From: Achromobacter sp. RTa
GTDB taxonomy: Bacteria > Pseudomonadota > Gammaproteobacteria > Burkholderiales > Burkholderiaceae_B
Assembly: GCF_000757485.1 (NCBI RefSeq)
Contig: NZ_JPYO01000036.1
Location: 62,001 to 126,000, forward strand
Direction of reading: 5' to 3'
DNA length: 64,000 nucleotides
Numbering within the stretch: the first letter of the stretch is position 1; each line of letters opens with the position of its first letter. The notes below the pieces were generated by a model. It saw only the letters and a list, made by a program, of their open reading frames with translations. It was not told where the DNA came from and searched no databases. This document shows positions 29,968-39,157 of the stretch, in pieces. The translations under genes and the position numbers were made by a program.

Positions 29968-31695
29968 ATGTCGACGCTGCACCCCCTGGCCGCACCCGGC
30001 CTGACCAACCACGGCACGGTGGCCCACCTGATCGCGAAGGCGCTGATCCGCCACGGCGTAACCCACGTATTCGGCCAGAGCCTGCCCAGCATGCTGCACC
30101 TGGCCTGCGAAGAGCTGGGCCTGACCCAGGTGGCCTACCGCAGCGAGAACGCGGGTGGCTACATGGCCGACGGCTACGCCCGCATCACCGGCAAGCCCGC
30201 GGTCGTGACGGCGCAGAACGGTCCAGCCGCCACCCTGCTCGTGCCTCCCCTGGCCGAGGCCCTGAAGGTGTCCATCCCCGTGATCGCGCTGGTGCAGGAC
30301 GTCAATCGCGACCAGACCGATAAGAACGCCTTCCAGGAGTTCGATCACATCGGCCTGTTCTCGTCCTGCACGAAATGGGTGCGCCGCGTGACGGAGGCCT
30401 CGCGCATCGAGGACTACGTGGACCAGGCTTTCGCAATTGCCTGCTCGGGCCGTCCGGGTCCGGTGGCGCTGATGCTGCCCGCCGACCTGCTGAACGAAGC
30501 CGCGGCCGCGACGCAGCGGCAGGCGAGCCTCGGGCATTTCCCGCTGGACCGCAGCGTGGCCGCCGGCGAGGCGGTCAAGGCCGCGGCGGACTTGATCGCC
30601 TCCGCAAAGCGCCCGGTGGTCATTGCCGGCGGCGGCGTGCACGTCTCGGGCGCCGCCCAGGCGCTGGCCGCCTTGCAGCACGCTGCGCACCTGCCCGTGG
30701 GCACCACCGTGATGGGCAAGGGCAGCACTGACGAACGCCACCCGCTGTCGCTGGGCGTGGTCGGCTACTTCATGGGCCCCAACGGCGCCAGCCGCGATCT
30801 GCGGCCTTTCATCGCCGACGCCGACGTGGTGCTGCTGGTGGGCACGCGCACCAACCAGAACGCCACGGATTCCTGGAAGCTCTATCCTGAGAACGCCCGC
30901 TACATCCATATCGATGTCGACGGCGGCGAGATCGGCCGCAACTACGAAGCGCTGCGCCTGGCGGGCGACGCGCGCGAAACCCTGCTGGCGCTGCAGCGCG
31001 AACTGGCAGCGCGCGATCTGTCGGCCGCGCAGGCGCGCCGGGCCGGGCTGGAGGCGGCCATCCAGGCCGGCCGCGCCTCTTCATGGGAGGCGTCGAGCGA
31101 GGTCCGCCTGTCCAACCAGCAGCCGATCCGTCCGGAGCGCCTGCTGGAGGAAATCCGCCAGGACGTGGATCAGGACACCATCGTGGTCGCAGACGCCAGC
31201 TACTCGTCGATCTGGATCGCCAACTACCTGACCTCGCTCGCTCCGGGCATGCGTTTCCTGACCCCGCGCGGCCTGGCCGGCCTGGGCTGGGGCTTCCCGA
31301 TGGCCATGGGCGCCAAGGTCGCGCGGCCAGACGCCCACGTGATCTGCGTCGTGGGCGACGGCGGCTTTGCCCACGTGTGGGCGGAACTCGAAACCGCCCG
31401 CCGCATGGGCATCAAGGTCACGCTGGTCGTGATCAACAACGGCATCCTGGGCTTCCAGAAGCACGCCGAGAACGTGAAATTCGGCGCCCATACCTCCGCG
31501 GTGCATTTCCACCCCGTGGACCACGCCGCGATCGCGCGGGCCGCGGGCTGCCTGGGCGTGCGCGTCGAGGCGCCGGCCGATCTCGCTGGCGCATTGCGCG
31601 AGGCGCGCGGCGCCGAACTGACCACGCTGATCGAAGTCATCTGCGACGAGAACGCGTTCCCTCCCATCACGTTCTTCACGGCGGGCCAGGCATGA
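29968..31695 (+). CDS. ThDP-dependent enzyme of the acetolactate synthase superfamily
   Basis: 575 residues with the three domains of pyruvate-oxidase-like ThDP enzymes: PYR (about 14-180) with catalytic E60 in YRSENAGGYMADGYAR, central domain (about 200-335; PVVIAGGGVHVSGAAQAL) and PP domain with the GDG...NN cofactor motif (VGDGGFAHVWAEL to VVINNGILG, about 462-490). It is not the biosynthetic IlvB: no ilvN follows and the context is catabolic. Possible activities include C-C cleavage or ligation of a 2-keto acid or a cyclic diketone, as in cyclohexane-1,2-dione hydrolase. First gene of the GntR-controlled operon; its stop overlaps the SDR start. Confidence 0.85.
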   Translation: MSTLHPLAAPGLTNHGTVAHLIAKALIRHGVTHVFGQSLPSMLHLACEELGLTQVAYRSENAGGYMADGYARITGKPAVVTAQNGPAATLLVPPLAEALKVSIPVIALVQDVNRDQTDKNAFQEFDHIGLFSSCTKWVRRVTEASRIEDYVDQAFAIACSGRPGPVALMLPADLLNEAAAATQRQASLGHFPLDRSVAAGEAVKAAADLIASAKRPVVIAGGGVHVSGAAQALAALQHAAHLPVGTTVMGKGSTDERHPLSLGVVGYFMGPNGASRDLRPFIADADVVLLVGTRTNQNATDSWKLYPENARYIHIDVDGGEIGRNYEALRLAGDARETLLALQRELAARDLSAAQARRAGLEAAIQAGRASSWEASSEVRLSNQQPIRPERLLEEIRQDVDQDTIVVADASYSSIWIANYLTSLAPGMRFLTPRGLAGLGWGFPMAMGAKVARPDAHVICVVGDGGFAHVWAELETARRMGIKVTLVVINNGILGFQKHAENVKFGAHTSAVHFHPVDHAAIARAAGCLGVRVEAPADLAGALREARGAELTTLIEVICDENAFPPITFFTAGQA

Positions 31696-32447
31696 AGCGA
31701 GATCCGAGCAAAGTCGCGCTGGTGACCGGCGCGGGCCGGGGCATAGGCCTGGAGCTTGCGCGCCAGATGCTGGCCAAGGGCTACCGGGTGCTGGCGGTCA
31801 GCCGCGAGGGCGTGGATGCGGCGCGGCTGGGCGGCCCGTCCGCCCAACTGCGCACGGAGCGCGCCGACGTGACCGACCATGCCGCCATGCAGGCGCTGGT
31901 GGACAGCGTGCGCGGGGCCTGGGGCCCGGTGTCGGTGCTGATGAACAACGCGGGCATCTCGCCCAAGCAGGCGAACGGCAATTCCTCCGGCATCCTGGAT
32001 ATCACGCCCGCGGAATGGGACCAGGTGCTGCAGGTGAACCTGACGTCGGTGCTGCGGCTGTGCCAGATGGTGCTGCCCGCCATGCGTGAACAGGGCTGGG
32101 GGCGCATCGTCAATGTGTCCTCGCTCGCGGGGCGGGCCAAATCGCTGGTGGCCGGCGGCAGCTATATGGCGTCCAAGGCGGGCGTGCTGGGCCTGACCCG
32201 GGCCATCGCCGCCGAGATGGGGCCCTACGGCATCACGGCCAACGCGGTTACGCCGGGCCGCATCCTGACCGAAATGGCGCAGCAGGCCGCGCCCTCGGTC
32301 AACGAGAACTACGCGGCGCAGATTCCCGCGCGCCGCCTGGGCACCCCGGAAGAGGTGGCCGCCGCGATGGTGTTCCTGGCGGCGGAGGAGTCCGGATTCA
32401 TCAACGGCGCCATTCTCGACATCAACGGCGGCTTCTACATGCCCTGA
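31692..32447 (+). CDS. Short-chain dehydrogenase/reductase (FabG-like)
   Basis: 251 residues. Rossmann motif TGAGRGIGL (12-20), NNAG, and active site Ser with YMASK (YxxxK), followed by the PG motif VTPGRILTEM. It oxidises or reduces a hydroxyl/keto group with NAD(P). The start overlaps the ThDP-enzyme stop by four bases (ATGA), so the two are coupled and probably act in sequence on the operon's substrate. FabG-like by fold, but the setting is degradative rather than fatty acid synthesis. Confidence 0.9.
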   Translation: MKRDPSKVALVTGAGRGIGLELARQMLAKGYRVLAVSREGVDAARLGGPSAQLRTERADVTDHAAMQALVDSVRGAWGPVSVLMNNAGISPKQANGNSSGILDITPAEWDQVLQVNLTSVLRLCQMVLPAMREQGWGRIVNVSSLAGRAKSLVAGGSYMASKAGVLGLTRAIAAEMGPYGITANAVTPGRILTEMAQQAAPSVNENYAAQIPARRLGTPEEVAAAMVFLAAEESGFINGAILDINGGFYMP

Positions 32448-32488
32448 GCACGCCGGCCCGCAAATAAGAAACCCAACAGGAGACAAGT

Positions 32489-33445
32489 ATGAAAGCAGCA
32501 TCATTGCTGGCGGCGTTCGCGGCCGCGGCGTTGTGCACGGCGGCCTCGCCGGCCCTGGCGTGGCCGGACAAGGAGGTTACGCTGACGGTCAATTACGGGG
32601 CGGGCGGCAATACCGACGTCGCCAGCCGCGAACTGGCGCGCGCGATGGAGGCGGACCTGGGCCGCTCCGTGGTGGTGTTCAACCGGCCCGGCGCGCTCGG
32701 CACGATCGGTCCGGCCTACGTGGCCAAGCAGGCGGCCGACGGCTACAACCTGGGCGTGGTGACGCTGTCGTCCATCGCCATCATGCCGCACCTGATGACC
32801 ATTCCCTACACCTCCCGCGATTTCGAATTCGTGGCGGCCTACGGGCGCTACCGTTATGGGGTGGTGGTGCGGGCGGACTCTCCCTACAAGAGCGTGGCCG
32901 ACCTGGTCGCCGCGGCAAAGCAGGGGCCCGGCATCTTCTTTGGCGCGCCGTCGGCGCCCAACAACCTGGCCATGTTCGACCTGGGCCGCGTCACCGGCGC
33001 CAAGTTCGAGCAGGTTTCCTACAAATCCGGCAGCGAAACGGTGGCGGCCTTGCTGGGCAAGCAGGTCGACGCCATCGTCCAGAATCCCTCGGATGTCACC
33101 AGCTACATCCAGTCGGGCCGCTTGCGCCTGCTGGCTTCCGCCAGCCCGATCCGCTGGCCGGAATTCCCCGACGTACCCACGCTGAAGGAAGCAGGATACG
33201 ACGTGGAGATCGATTCATGGCTGGGATTGGCGGTGCCGAAGGGCACGCCGGAGTCGGTCCGGACGCGCCTGGAACAATCCGCCAAGACGGCTGTGGCGAG
33301 CGACCGCCTGCAGCAGACCTACAAGCAGTTGGGTGTGGACCCGGTGTGGATGTCGGGCCAGGACTACGCCAGGATGGTCGATACCACCTACGAGCAAATG
33401 GGCCGCGCCATCAAGGCCGCGAATCTGCCGCGGATGACTAACTAG
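32489..33445 (+). CDS. Bug-family (TctC-like) periplasmic solute-binding protein
   Basis: 318 residues. Signal peptide (1-24, ending SPALA), then the Bug fold, with WPDKEVTLTVNYGAGGNTDVASRELA and VFNRPGALGTIGPAYVAKQAADGYNLG matching the two substrate-carboxylate loops. These proteins are greatly expanded in Bordetella-like genomes and bind small carboxylates; a few work with TctAB, many have no dedicated permease. No tctA/tctB is here, and instead a branched-chain-type ABC system follows. An AACAGGAGAC Shine-Dalgarno precedes the ATG, the same sequence that precedes the ThDP gene and the other binding-protein gene of this operon. Confidence 0.93.
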   Translation: MKAASLLAAFAAAALCTAASPALAWPDKEVTLTVNYGAGGNTDVASRELARAMEADLGRSVVVFNRPGALGTIGPAYVAKQAADGYNLGVVTLSSIAIMPHLMTIPYTSRDFEFVAAYGRYRYGVVVRADSPYKSVADLVAAAKQGPGIFFGAPSAPNNLAMFDLGRVTGAKFEQVSYKSGSETVAALLGKQVDAIVQNPSDVTSYIQSGRLRLLASASPIRWPEFPDVPTLKEAGYDVEIDSWLGLAVPKGTPESVRTRLEQSAKTAVASDRLQQTYKQLGVDPVWMSGQDYARMVDTTYEQMGRAIKAANLPRMTN

Positions 33446-33511
33446 GTTGATAGGCCGGCCCGCGCGCATGCCCATCGACGGGCATGCGCCGACGCGTGCT
33501 CGGGAGAGGAA

Positions 33512-34396
33512 ATGGATGTTCTGATTCAACTGGCGCTGTCGGGGATACTGCTCGGCGGCGTGTACGCGCTTGGAGCCATGGGGCTGAACCTCATCTTCGG
33601 CGTGGCCAAGGTCGTCAATTTCGCCCATGGCGAATTCTTGATGATCGGCATGTACGCGGCGTTCTGGCTATGGAAGCTGGCGGGGCTGGACCCCTACTGG
33701 GGGGCGCCGCTCATATTCCTGGCGGGCGCCGCGATCGGCGTGGCGTTCTATCTGGGGCTGATCCGCTACACGATCTACCGCAGCGAAATGACGCAGGTAT
33801 TCGCCACGCTGGGCCTGGCCCTGGTGCTGCAGAACCTGGCGCTGATGCTGTTCTCCGCCGATTACCTGACCGTGCAGGTGTTCCCGCCGGCGCAGGAGTC
33901 GATTGCGTTGTTCGGCGGACACGTGAGCAGCACGCGGCTGGTGTCCTTCCTGTTCGCGATGGCGGCCATGGCCTTGACGATGCTGTTCATCAAGCGCACC
34001 TACATGGGCAAGGCGATCGAAGCCGTGTCGCAGGACCTGTCGGCGGCCCGCCTGGTGGGGATCAACATCAACAAGACGCTGGCCGTCGCCTTCGCGCTGG
34101 GCATCGGCCTGACCACGCTGGCCGGCGGCGTGCTGATACCCAGCTTCTATGCCTATCCCTCGGTGGGATCCAGCTTCGTGCTGATCTCGTTCGTGGTGGT
34201 CGTGCTGGGCGGCCTGGGCAATGTCGCGGGCACGCTGGCGGGCGGCATTATCCTGGGCCTGATCGAGACTTTCGTCGGCTACCTGGAGCCCGACCTCAAG
34301 GAGGCGACCCACTTCGTGCTGCTCATCCTGTTGCTGTCGTTCCTGCCCAATGGCCTGTTCGGCGTAAAGGGCGCGGAAAAGGAGGGTCTGAAATGA
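33512..34396 (+). CDS. livH: Branched-chain-type ABC transporter permease (LivH family)
   Basis: 294 residues, about eight membrane segments. The N-terminus SGILLGGVYALGAMGLNLIFGVAKVVNFAHGEF is the LivH hallmark, and the cytoplasmic coupling loop AVSQDLSAARLVGININKTLAVAFALGIGL is present. Forms the inner membrane channel with the next gene's product. The symbol shows family only: with the catabolic neighbours the substrate is probably a carboxylate or aromatic compound rather than leucine. Stop overlaps the livM-type start by four bases. Confidence 0.92.
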   Translation: MDVLIQLALSGILLGGVYALGAMGLNLIFGVAKVVNFAHGEFLMIGMYAAFWLWKLAGLDPYWGAPLIFLAGAAIGVAFYLGLIRYTIYRSEMTQVFATLGLALVLQNLALMLFSADYLTVQVFPPAQESIALFGGHVSSTRLVSFLFAMAAMALTMLFIKRTYMGKAIEAVSQDLSAARLVGININKTLAVAFALGIGLTTLAGGVLIPSFYAYPSVGSSFVLISFVVVVLGGLGNVAGTLAGGIILGLIETFVGYLEPDLKEATHFVLLILLLSFLPNGLFGVKGAEKEGLK

Positions 34397-35394
34397 ACAT
34401 GCACTGGCTGGAATGGCGCAAAGGCGACGGCGCGGGTATCGCAATCATGACGGCTGCGGCTCTGCTGCTGCCGCTGGCGATCAGCGATCGCTTCTATCTC
34501 AATCTCCTGTTCCTGGTCATGCTGTACGCGGGCCTGGCTTCCGCCTGGAACCTGCTGGGCGGCTATGCGGGGCAGTTCTCCCTGGGGCACACCGCCTTCT
34601 TCGGCATCGGCGCGTACAGCTCGACGCTGCTGTACACGATGGCGGGAATCAATCCCTGGCTGGGCATGTTGGCCGGCATGGCGATTTCCGTGCTGCTGGC
34701 CTTCCTGATTTCCTACCCCGTATTCCGGCTGCGCGGCGTGTTCTTCGCCATGTCCACCATCGCGGTGGGCGAGACGGTGCGCATCGTGCTGCTGTGGCTG
34801 CGCCGCAAGGCCGATATCCCATACGGGATCACTATCGACTACCAGCCGGGGTTCGGGCGCATGATCTTCGCCGAGCCGCGCAGCTACGCCCTGCTGGCCG
34901 GCTGCTTCATGCTGCTGGTTTGCGCCGTGGTCTACGCGCTGACGCGCAGCCGCGTCGGTTACTACCTGCGGGCGGTGCGCGACAACGAGGAGGCGGCCCA
35001 GGCCAGCGGGATCGACCTGCGCCGCTACAAGCTGATCGCTTTTCTGGTCAGCGCGGCCTTCACCTCCGTGGGCGGCACGTTGATGGCGCAGTACGTCCTG
35101 TACATCGAACCGGCCACGGTCTTCGCCACGTCGATTTCCATCGATCTGGCGCTCATGACCATTCTGGGCGGCGTCGGCACGCTGCTGGGGCCCGTGCTGG
35201 GCGCCGTGATCGCCTTGCCGTTGCAGGAATTCCTGCGCGACTGGCTGGGCAACGCGGGAGCCGGCGCGCACCTGGTGGTCTACGGCGCCCTGTTGATCGT
35301 AATCGTGATGCTGCTGCCGCAGGGCGTGATCGGAGCCTGGTCGGCCCGCCGCGCGCGCAAGGTGGCTGTCAAGGAGGCGGCAAGCGATGCTTGA
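34393..35394 (+). CDS. livM: Branched-chain-type ABC transporter permease (LivM family)
   Basis: 333 residues. About nine membrane segments, with the LivM signature LASAWNLLGGYAGQFSLGHTAFFGIGAYSS and the coupling loop SRVGYYLRAVRDNEEAAQASGIDLRRYKLIAF. Partner of the LivH-type permease. The ATG at 34393 overlaps the preceding stop; its own stop overlaps the next start by eight bases, so the four transporter genes form a tightly coupled block. Confidence 0.92.
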   Translation: MNMHWLEWRKGDGAGIAIMTAAALLLPLAISDRFYLNLLFLVMLYAGLASAWNLLGGYAGQFSLGHTAFFGIGAYSSTLLYTMAGINPWLGMLAGMAISVLLAFLISYPVFRLRGVFFAMSTIAVGETVRIVLLWLRRKADIPYGITIDYQPGFGRMIFAEPRSYALLAGCFMLLVCAVVYALTRSRVGYYLRAVRDNEEAAQASGIDLRRYKLIAFLVSAAFTSVGGTLMAQYVLYIEPATVFATSISIDLALMTILGGVGTLLGPVLGAVIALPLQEFLRDWLGNAGAGAHLVVYGALLIVIVMLLPQGVIGAWSARRARKVAVKEAASDA

Positions 35395-36106
35395 AGTCGA
35401 TCGAGTCGAAAAGCGGTTCGGCGGCCTGATCGCCGTCAACCAGGTCAGCCTGAAGGTGGATGAGGGCGAGATCGTGGCCCTCATCGGCCCGAACGGCGCT
35501 GGCAAGACCACGCTGTTCAACCTGGTGGCCGGGGCCTTGCCGTGCGACGGCGGATCCATCCGCTTCCGCGGTCGGGCACTGGCCAGCCTGGACGGCCCGC
35601 GCATCTGCCGGGCGGGACTGGCGCGCACGTTCCAGATTCCGCAACTGTTCCCTTCCATGAGCGTGGTGGAAACCGTGCTGGTGGCCGCGCTGGGGCATAC
35701 AGCCGACATTGCGCAGGCCCGCGAGCGCGCCCGCGCCGTGATCGCCCGCGTCGGCCTGGCGGGACGCGAGGAGCAGCTTGGCGCCGCGCTGACCATCAGC
35801 GGCAAGAAGCGCCTGGAGATTGCGCGGGCGCTGGCGACACGGCCGGGCCTGATCCTGCTGGACGAAGTCATGGCCGGTCTCAACCAGCCGGAGGTGCTCA
35901 AGCTGCTGGACCTGATCCGCGAACTGCGGGCGGACGGCATGACGGTGGTCCTGGTCGAACACAACATCGAGGCGGTGCTCAATGTGGCCGATCGCGTCGT
36001 GGTCCTGAACCAGGGCCAGAAAATCGCCGACGGCTTGCCGCGCGATGTGCTGCGCCAGCCCGACGTGGTTCGCGCCTATCTGGGAGACGACTATGTCCTT
36101 GCTTGA
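35387..36106 (+). CDS. livG: Branched-chain-type ABC transporter ATPase (LivG family)
   Basis: 239 residues. Walker A GPNGAGKTTLFNLV (about 32-45), signature region TISGKKRLEIARALA, and Walker B LILLDEVMAGLNQPE, where VMAGL after the catalytic Glu is typical of LivG. H-loop in VLVEHNIEAVLNVADRV. Cytoplasmic energy subunit pairing with the LivF-type protein, whose start lies inside this gene's end (14-base overlap). Confidence 0.93.
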   Translation: MLEVDRVEKRFGGLIAVNQVSLKVDEGEIVALIGPNGAGKTTLFNLVAGALPCDGGSIRFRGRALASLDGPRICRAGLARTFQIPQLFPSMSVVETVLVAALGHTADIAQARERARAVIARVGLAGREEQLGAALTISGKKRLEIARALATRPGLILLDEVMAGLNQPEVLKLLDLIRELRADGMTVVLVEHNIEAVLNVADRVVVLNQGQKIADGLPRDVLRQPDVVRAYLGDDYVLA

Positions 36107-36803
36107 AGTTCGCCGGCTCGAGGCCTCCTACGGCGATAGCGACGTGCTTCTGGGGGTGGACCTGGACGTGGGCCAGGGCGAGGTGGTCGCGATCGTGGGA
36201 TCCAACGGGGCGGGCAAAACCACGCTGATGCGCGCCATCGCTACGCTGATCCCCACCAGGAGCGGCACGGTGAAGCTGGACGGCAAGCCAATGGAGGGCG
36301 CGTCGACCCACGATGTGGTCGCCAGCGGCATGGTCTACGTGCCGGAAGGACGGCGGCTGTTCCCGCGGCTCAGCGTGAGGACCAACCTGGAGCTGGGCGC
36401 TTTCACGCCGCATGCGCGGCCCCAGCGCGAAGCCACGCTGCGCACCATCTTCGAACTGTTTCCCGTGCTGAAGAACCGGGCCGGCCAGATGGCCGGGACC
36501 CTGTCCGGAGGCGAACAGCAGATGTGCGCCATCGGCCGCGGCCTGATGGCCCGGCCCAAGCTCCTGATGATCGACGAGGTGTCGTTGGGTTTGGCGCCGG
36601 TGATGGTGTCCAAGGTGTACGAGGCGATCGCGGAAATCCGCAGGCTCGGCACCACGGTGATGCTGGTGGAGCAGAACGTCCGCCAGGCCTTCAAGGCGGC
36701 AGACCGCGGCTACGTGATCAATCACGGCCGGGTGGCGGTCAGCGGGGCCAGCGGCGAGTTGATGGACAACCCGGAAGTTAGAAAAGCATACCTGGGCCTC
36801 TGA
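36093..36803 (+). CDS. livF: Branched-chain-type ABC transporter ATPase (LivF family)
   Basis: 236 residues from the ATG at 36093 (MSLLEVRRLEASYGDSDVL). Walker A GSNGAGKTTLMRAI, LivF-specific YVPEGRRLFPRLSV, signature LSGGEQQMCAIGR, Walker B LLMIDEVSLGLAPVM (V replaces the usual P of DEPS) and H-loop-equivalent LVEQNVRQAF. Second ATPase subunit of the transporter. Confidence 0.93.
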   Translation: MSLLEVRRLEASYGDSDVLLGVDLDVGQGEVVAIVGSNGAGKTTLMRAIATLIPTRSGTVKLDGKPMEGASTHDVVASGMVYVPEGRRLFPRLSVRTNLELGAFTPHARPQREATLRTIFELFPVLKNRAGQMAGTLSGGEQQMCAIGRGLMARPKLLMIDEVSLGLAPVMVSKVYEAIAEIRRLGTTVMLVEQNVRQAFKAADRGYVINHGRVAVSGASGELMDNPEVRKAYLGL

Positions 36804-36849
36804 GGCTTCGGGGACGGAATCCGCCTGATGCGCGGAACAGGAGACAACC

Positions 36850-38106
36850 ATGAAGAAAGTCAGGAAATTGCTGTTGAACACGGTCTGCGCCGCCATGCTG
36901 TCGGCAGGCGCCAGCGCGCATGCCGACATCAAGGTGGGCGTGGTGCTGCCCTTGACCGGGCCCTTGGCCTCGCTGGGCAATGACGTGAACCGCGGCTTCG
37001 AGCTGGCGCGAGATCTCGTCAACGAAAAGGGCGGCGTGGCGGGGGAGAAGGTCGTGCTGCTCACCACCGACGTGCCTGGCTCCAACGAAGCGGCGTCGCA
37101 GGCGATGCGCCTGATCAACCGTGATGGGGTCAAGGTGCTGGTGGGTTCGTACGCCAGCTCGATCTCCTTCGCGGCCAGCCAGGTCGCGGAGCGCAACGGC
37201 GTCATCTATGTCGAACAGGGCGCCGTGGCCGACGACATCACGCGCCGCGGCTTCAAGAACCTGTTCCGGTTCATCTATCCGGCCAGCGAACTGGGCAAGG
37301 GCAGCGCCCAATACGCCACCGACGTCATCCTGCCCAAGCTGGGCGTTCCGCTGGACAAGGCGCGCGTGGCGATCCTGAACGAGGACAGCTCCTATGGTTC
37401 GGCCGTTGCCGACGGCGCCCGCAAGTGGCTGAAGGAAAAGGGCGTGCAGATCGTCGACGAGTCGAGCTACAGCTACAAGACCACCGACCTGTCATCGCTG
37501 GTTCAGCGGCTGAAGTCCAGTAATCCCGACGTGATCGTGGCATGTTCCTATACGCCCGACGGCATTCTCTTCTGGCGGCAGGCCCGTGAGGCCAACCTGA
37601 ACGTCAAGGCCTTGATCGGCAATGGCGGCGCCCACAATATCCCTGATTTCGCCGAAGCGCTGGGCGACGACGTCAATGGCGTATTCAACGCCGGCACGTC
37701 GGCCTACTTCAATGATGCCGGCCTGACGCCCGAGGCGGCGGCGCTGTTCAAGGTGTTCCACGAGCGCTATGAGCAGAAGTTCGGCCGCAAGCCGTCCGCG
37801 CATTCCGCCATGGGATTCAACGCGATGTGGGTGTTGCTGTCCGACGTGCTGCCGGCCGCCGGCGGCGTGGACCCGGACAAGGTGCGCCAGGCATTTCTGG
37901 CATTGGACAAACCCGTGGGTTCCACCATCGTCGGCTGGGGCGTGAAGTTCGATCCCAAGACCGGCGAGAACACGCGCGCCTTCCCGATGGTGGACCAGTG
38001 GCAGGGCCGGCAGATCCGCACGATCTGGCCCGCCGAATTCGGCGTGACCGAAAAGATCACCTATCCGCTGCCGGCCTGGGGCCAGCGCCAGAACGTCGGA
38101 CAGTAA
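36850..38106 (+). CDS. Periplasmic ligand-binding protein of the LivJ/receptor family
   Basis: 418 residues, somewhat longer than LivJ (about 370). Signal peptide (1-25, ending ASAHA), then the type I periplasmic binding fold: IKVGVVLPLTGPLASLGNDVNRGFELARD, VLVGSYASSISFAASQVAERNGVIYVEQGA and NEDSSYGSAVADGARKWLKEKG. This is the natural receptor for the LivHMGF-type permease encoded upstream. The ligand pocket cannot be assigned; proteins of this branch often take aromatic or aliphatic carboxylates. Preceded by the operon's typical AACAGGAGAC ribosome-binding site. Confidence 0.9.
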   Translation: MKKVRKLLLNTVCAAMLSAGASAHADIKVGVVLPLTGPLASLGNDVNRGFELARDLVNEKGGVAGEKVVLLTTDVPGSNEAASQAMRLINRDGVKVLVGSYASSISFAASQVAERNGVIYVEQGAVADDITRRGFKNLFRFIYPASELGKGSAQYATDVILPKLGVPLDKARVAILNEDSSYGSAVADGARKWLKEKGVQIVDESSYSYKTTDLSSLVQRLKSSNPDVIVACSYTPDGILFWRQAREANLNVKALIGNGGAHNIPDFAEALGDDVNGVFNAGTSAYFNDAGLTPEAAALFKVFHERYEQKFGRKPSAHSAMGFNAMWVLLSDVLPAAGGVDPDKVRQAFLALDKPVGSTIVGWGVKFDPKTGENTRAFPMVDQWQGRQIRTIWPAEFGVTEKITYPLPAWGQRQNVGQ

Positions 38107-38116
38107 GGGGGGCAGG

Positions 38117-39136
38117 ATGAACCAGCGTTGGAAAAAAAGGCCGCCGGGCTCCAACTGGGGCGAGTTTGGCGCCGACGACGAATTGGGCCGCCTGAACCTG
38201 CTGACCGCCGAGAGACGCGTGCGGGCGGCTGGCGAAGTGCGCGCGGGCGTAGCCTTTTGCCTCAGCTTGCCGCTGGACCTGCCCGGGGGCACGGCGCTCA
38301 ATCCGAACCGCCTGCCGCCCCGCAGGCACGTGGCCACCAGGAAACGCGGCCTGTTCAGCGTCAACTACCCCTTGCGGCTCGAAGACGCCCGCTACGTCGA
38401 TTGCTCGAGCGACGATTCGGTGACGCTCTACACCCAGTATTCAACCCAATGGGATGCGCTGTCGCACGTTGGGCAGTACTTCGACGTCAACGATGACGGC
38501 ATTCCGGTGCCGGTGTACTACAACGGCTTCCGCGCCGGGGTGGACGTGATGGGGCCCACGGAGCAGTCGGAGGCCCGCGCGCATCGCCTGGGCATCGAGA
38601 AAATGGCCGAGACCGGCGTCCAGGGGCGCGGCGTCATGCTGGACTTGCACGCCCATTACGGAGACGCCAGGACCTACGTGGGGTACGACGCGCTGCGGCG
38701 CGTCATCGACGCGGACAGGGTGGAAATCCAGCCCGGCGACATGCTGTGCCTGCATACCGGCTTCGGCCAGAAGCTGATCGACATGGGAGGGGATCCCGAT
38801 CCGCATGTGCTGCATAACAGCTGCGCGGTGCTGGACGGGCGGGATGAGCGCCTGTTGCGCTGGATCGACGAAAGCGGGATTGCCGTCCTGATCGCCGACA
38901 ATTTCGCCGTCGAGGGGTATCCGTACGAGAAGAACGATTGCCCTCAGTGCGAGGGGCTGCCGCTGCATCAGGCTTGCCTGTTCAGGCTGGGCATCCACCT
39001 GGGCGAGCTTTGGTACCTCACGCCGCTGGCGCAATGGCTGCGGCAAAACGGCCGCAGCCATTTCATGCTGACGTGCCCGCCGCTGCGCCTGCCCGGCTCC
39101 TTCGGCTCGCCGGTGACGCCGGTCGCCACCGTCTAG
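38117..39136 (+). CDS. Cyclase-family (PF04199) metal-dependent hydrolase
   Basis: 339 residues; relatives include kynurenine formamidase and isatin hydrolase, which open amide or lactone-like bonds at a metal site. The family's metal motif HxGTHxDxPxH appears here in altered form as TQYSTQWDALSHVG (106-119): D113 and H117 are kept while the first His positions are replaced, as in the longer subfamily. The conserved late stretch GYPYEKNDCPQCEGLPLHQACLFRLGIHLGE is present. Last gene of the operon, 10 bases after the binding protein. Probably hydrolyses the imported compound or a ring intermediate; substrate unknown. Confidence 0.8.
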   Translation: MNQRWKKRPPGSNWGEFGADDELGRLNLLTAERRVRAAGEVRAGVAFCLSLPLDLPGGTALNPNRLPPRRHVATRKRGLFSVNYPLRLEDARYVDCSSDDSVTLYTQYSTQWDALSHVGQYFDVNDDGIPVPVYYNGFRAGVDVMGPTEQSEARAHRLGIEKMAETGVQGRGVMLDLHAHYGDARTYVGYDALRRVIDADRVEIQPGDMLCLHTGFGQKLIDMGGDPDPHVLHNSCAVLDGRDERLLRWIDESGIAVLIADNFAVEGYPYEKNDCPQCEGLPLHQACLFRLGIHLGELWYLTPLAQWLRQNGRSHFMLTCPPLRLPGSFGSPVTPVATV

Positions 39137-39157
39137 GGCGTGGCTCCTCGGTGGCGT

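Noticed and set aside
29968..31695. Biosynthetic acetolactate synthase IlvB
   Set aside because: No small subunit gene, catabolic and transport neighbours, and GntR control; only the superfamily is claimed.
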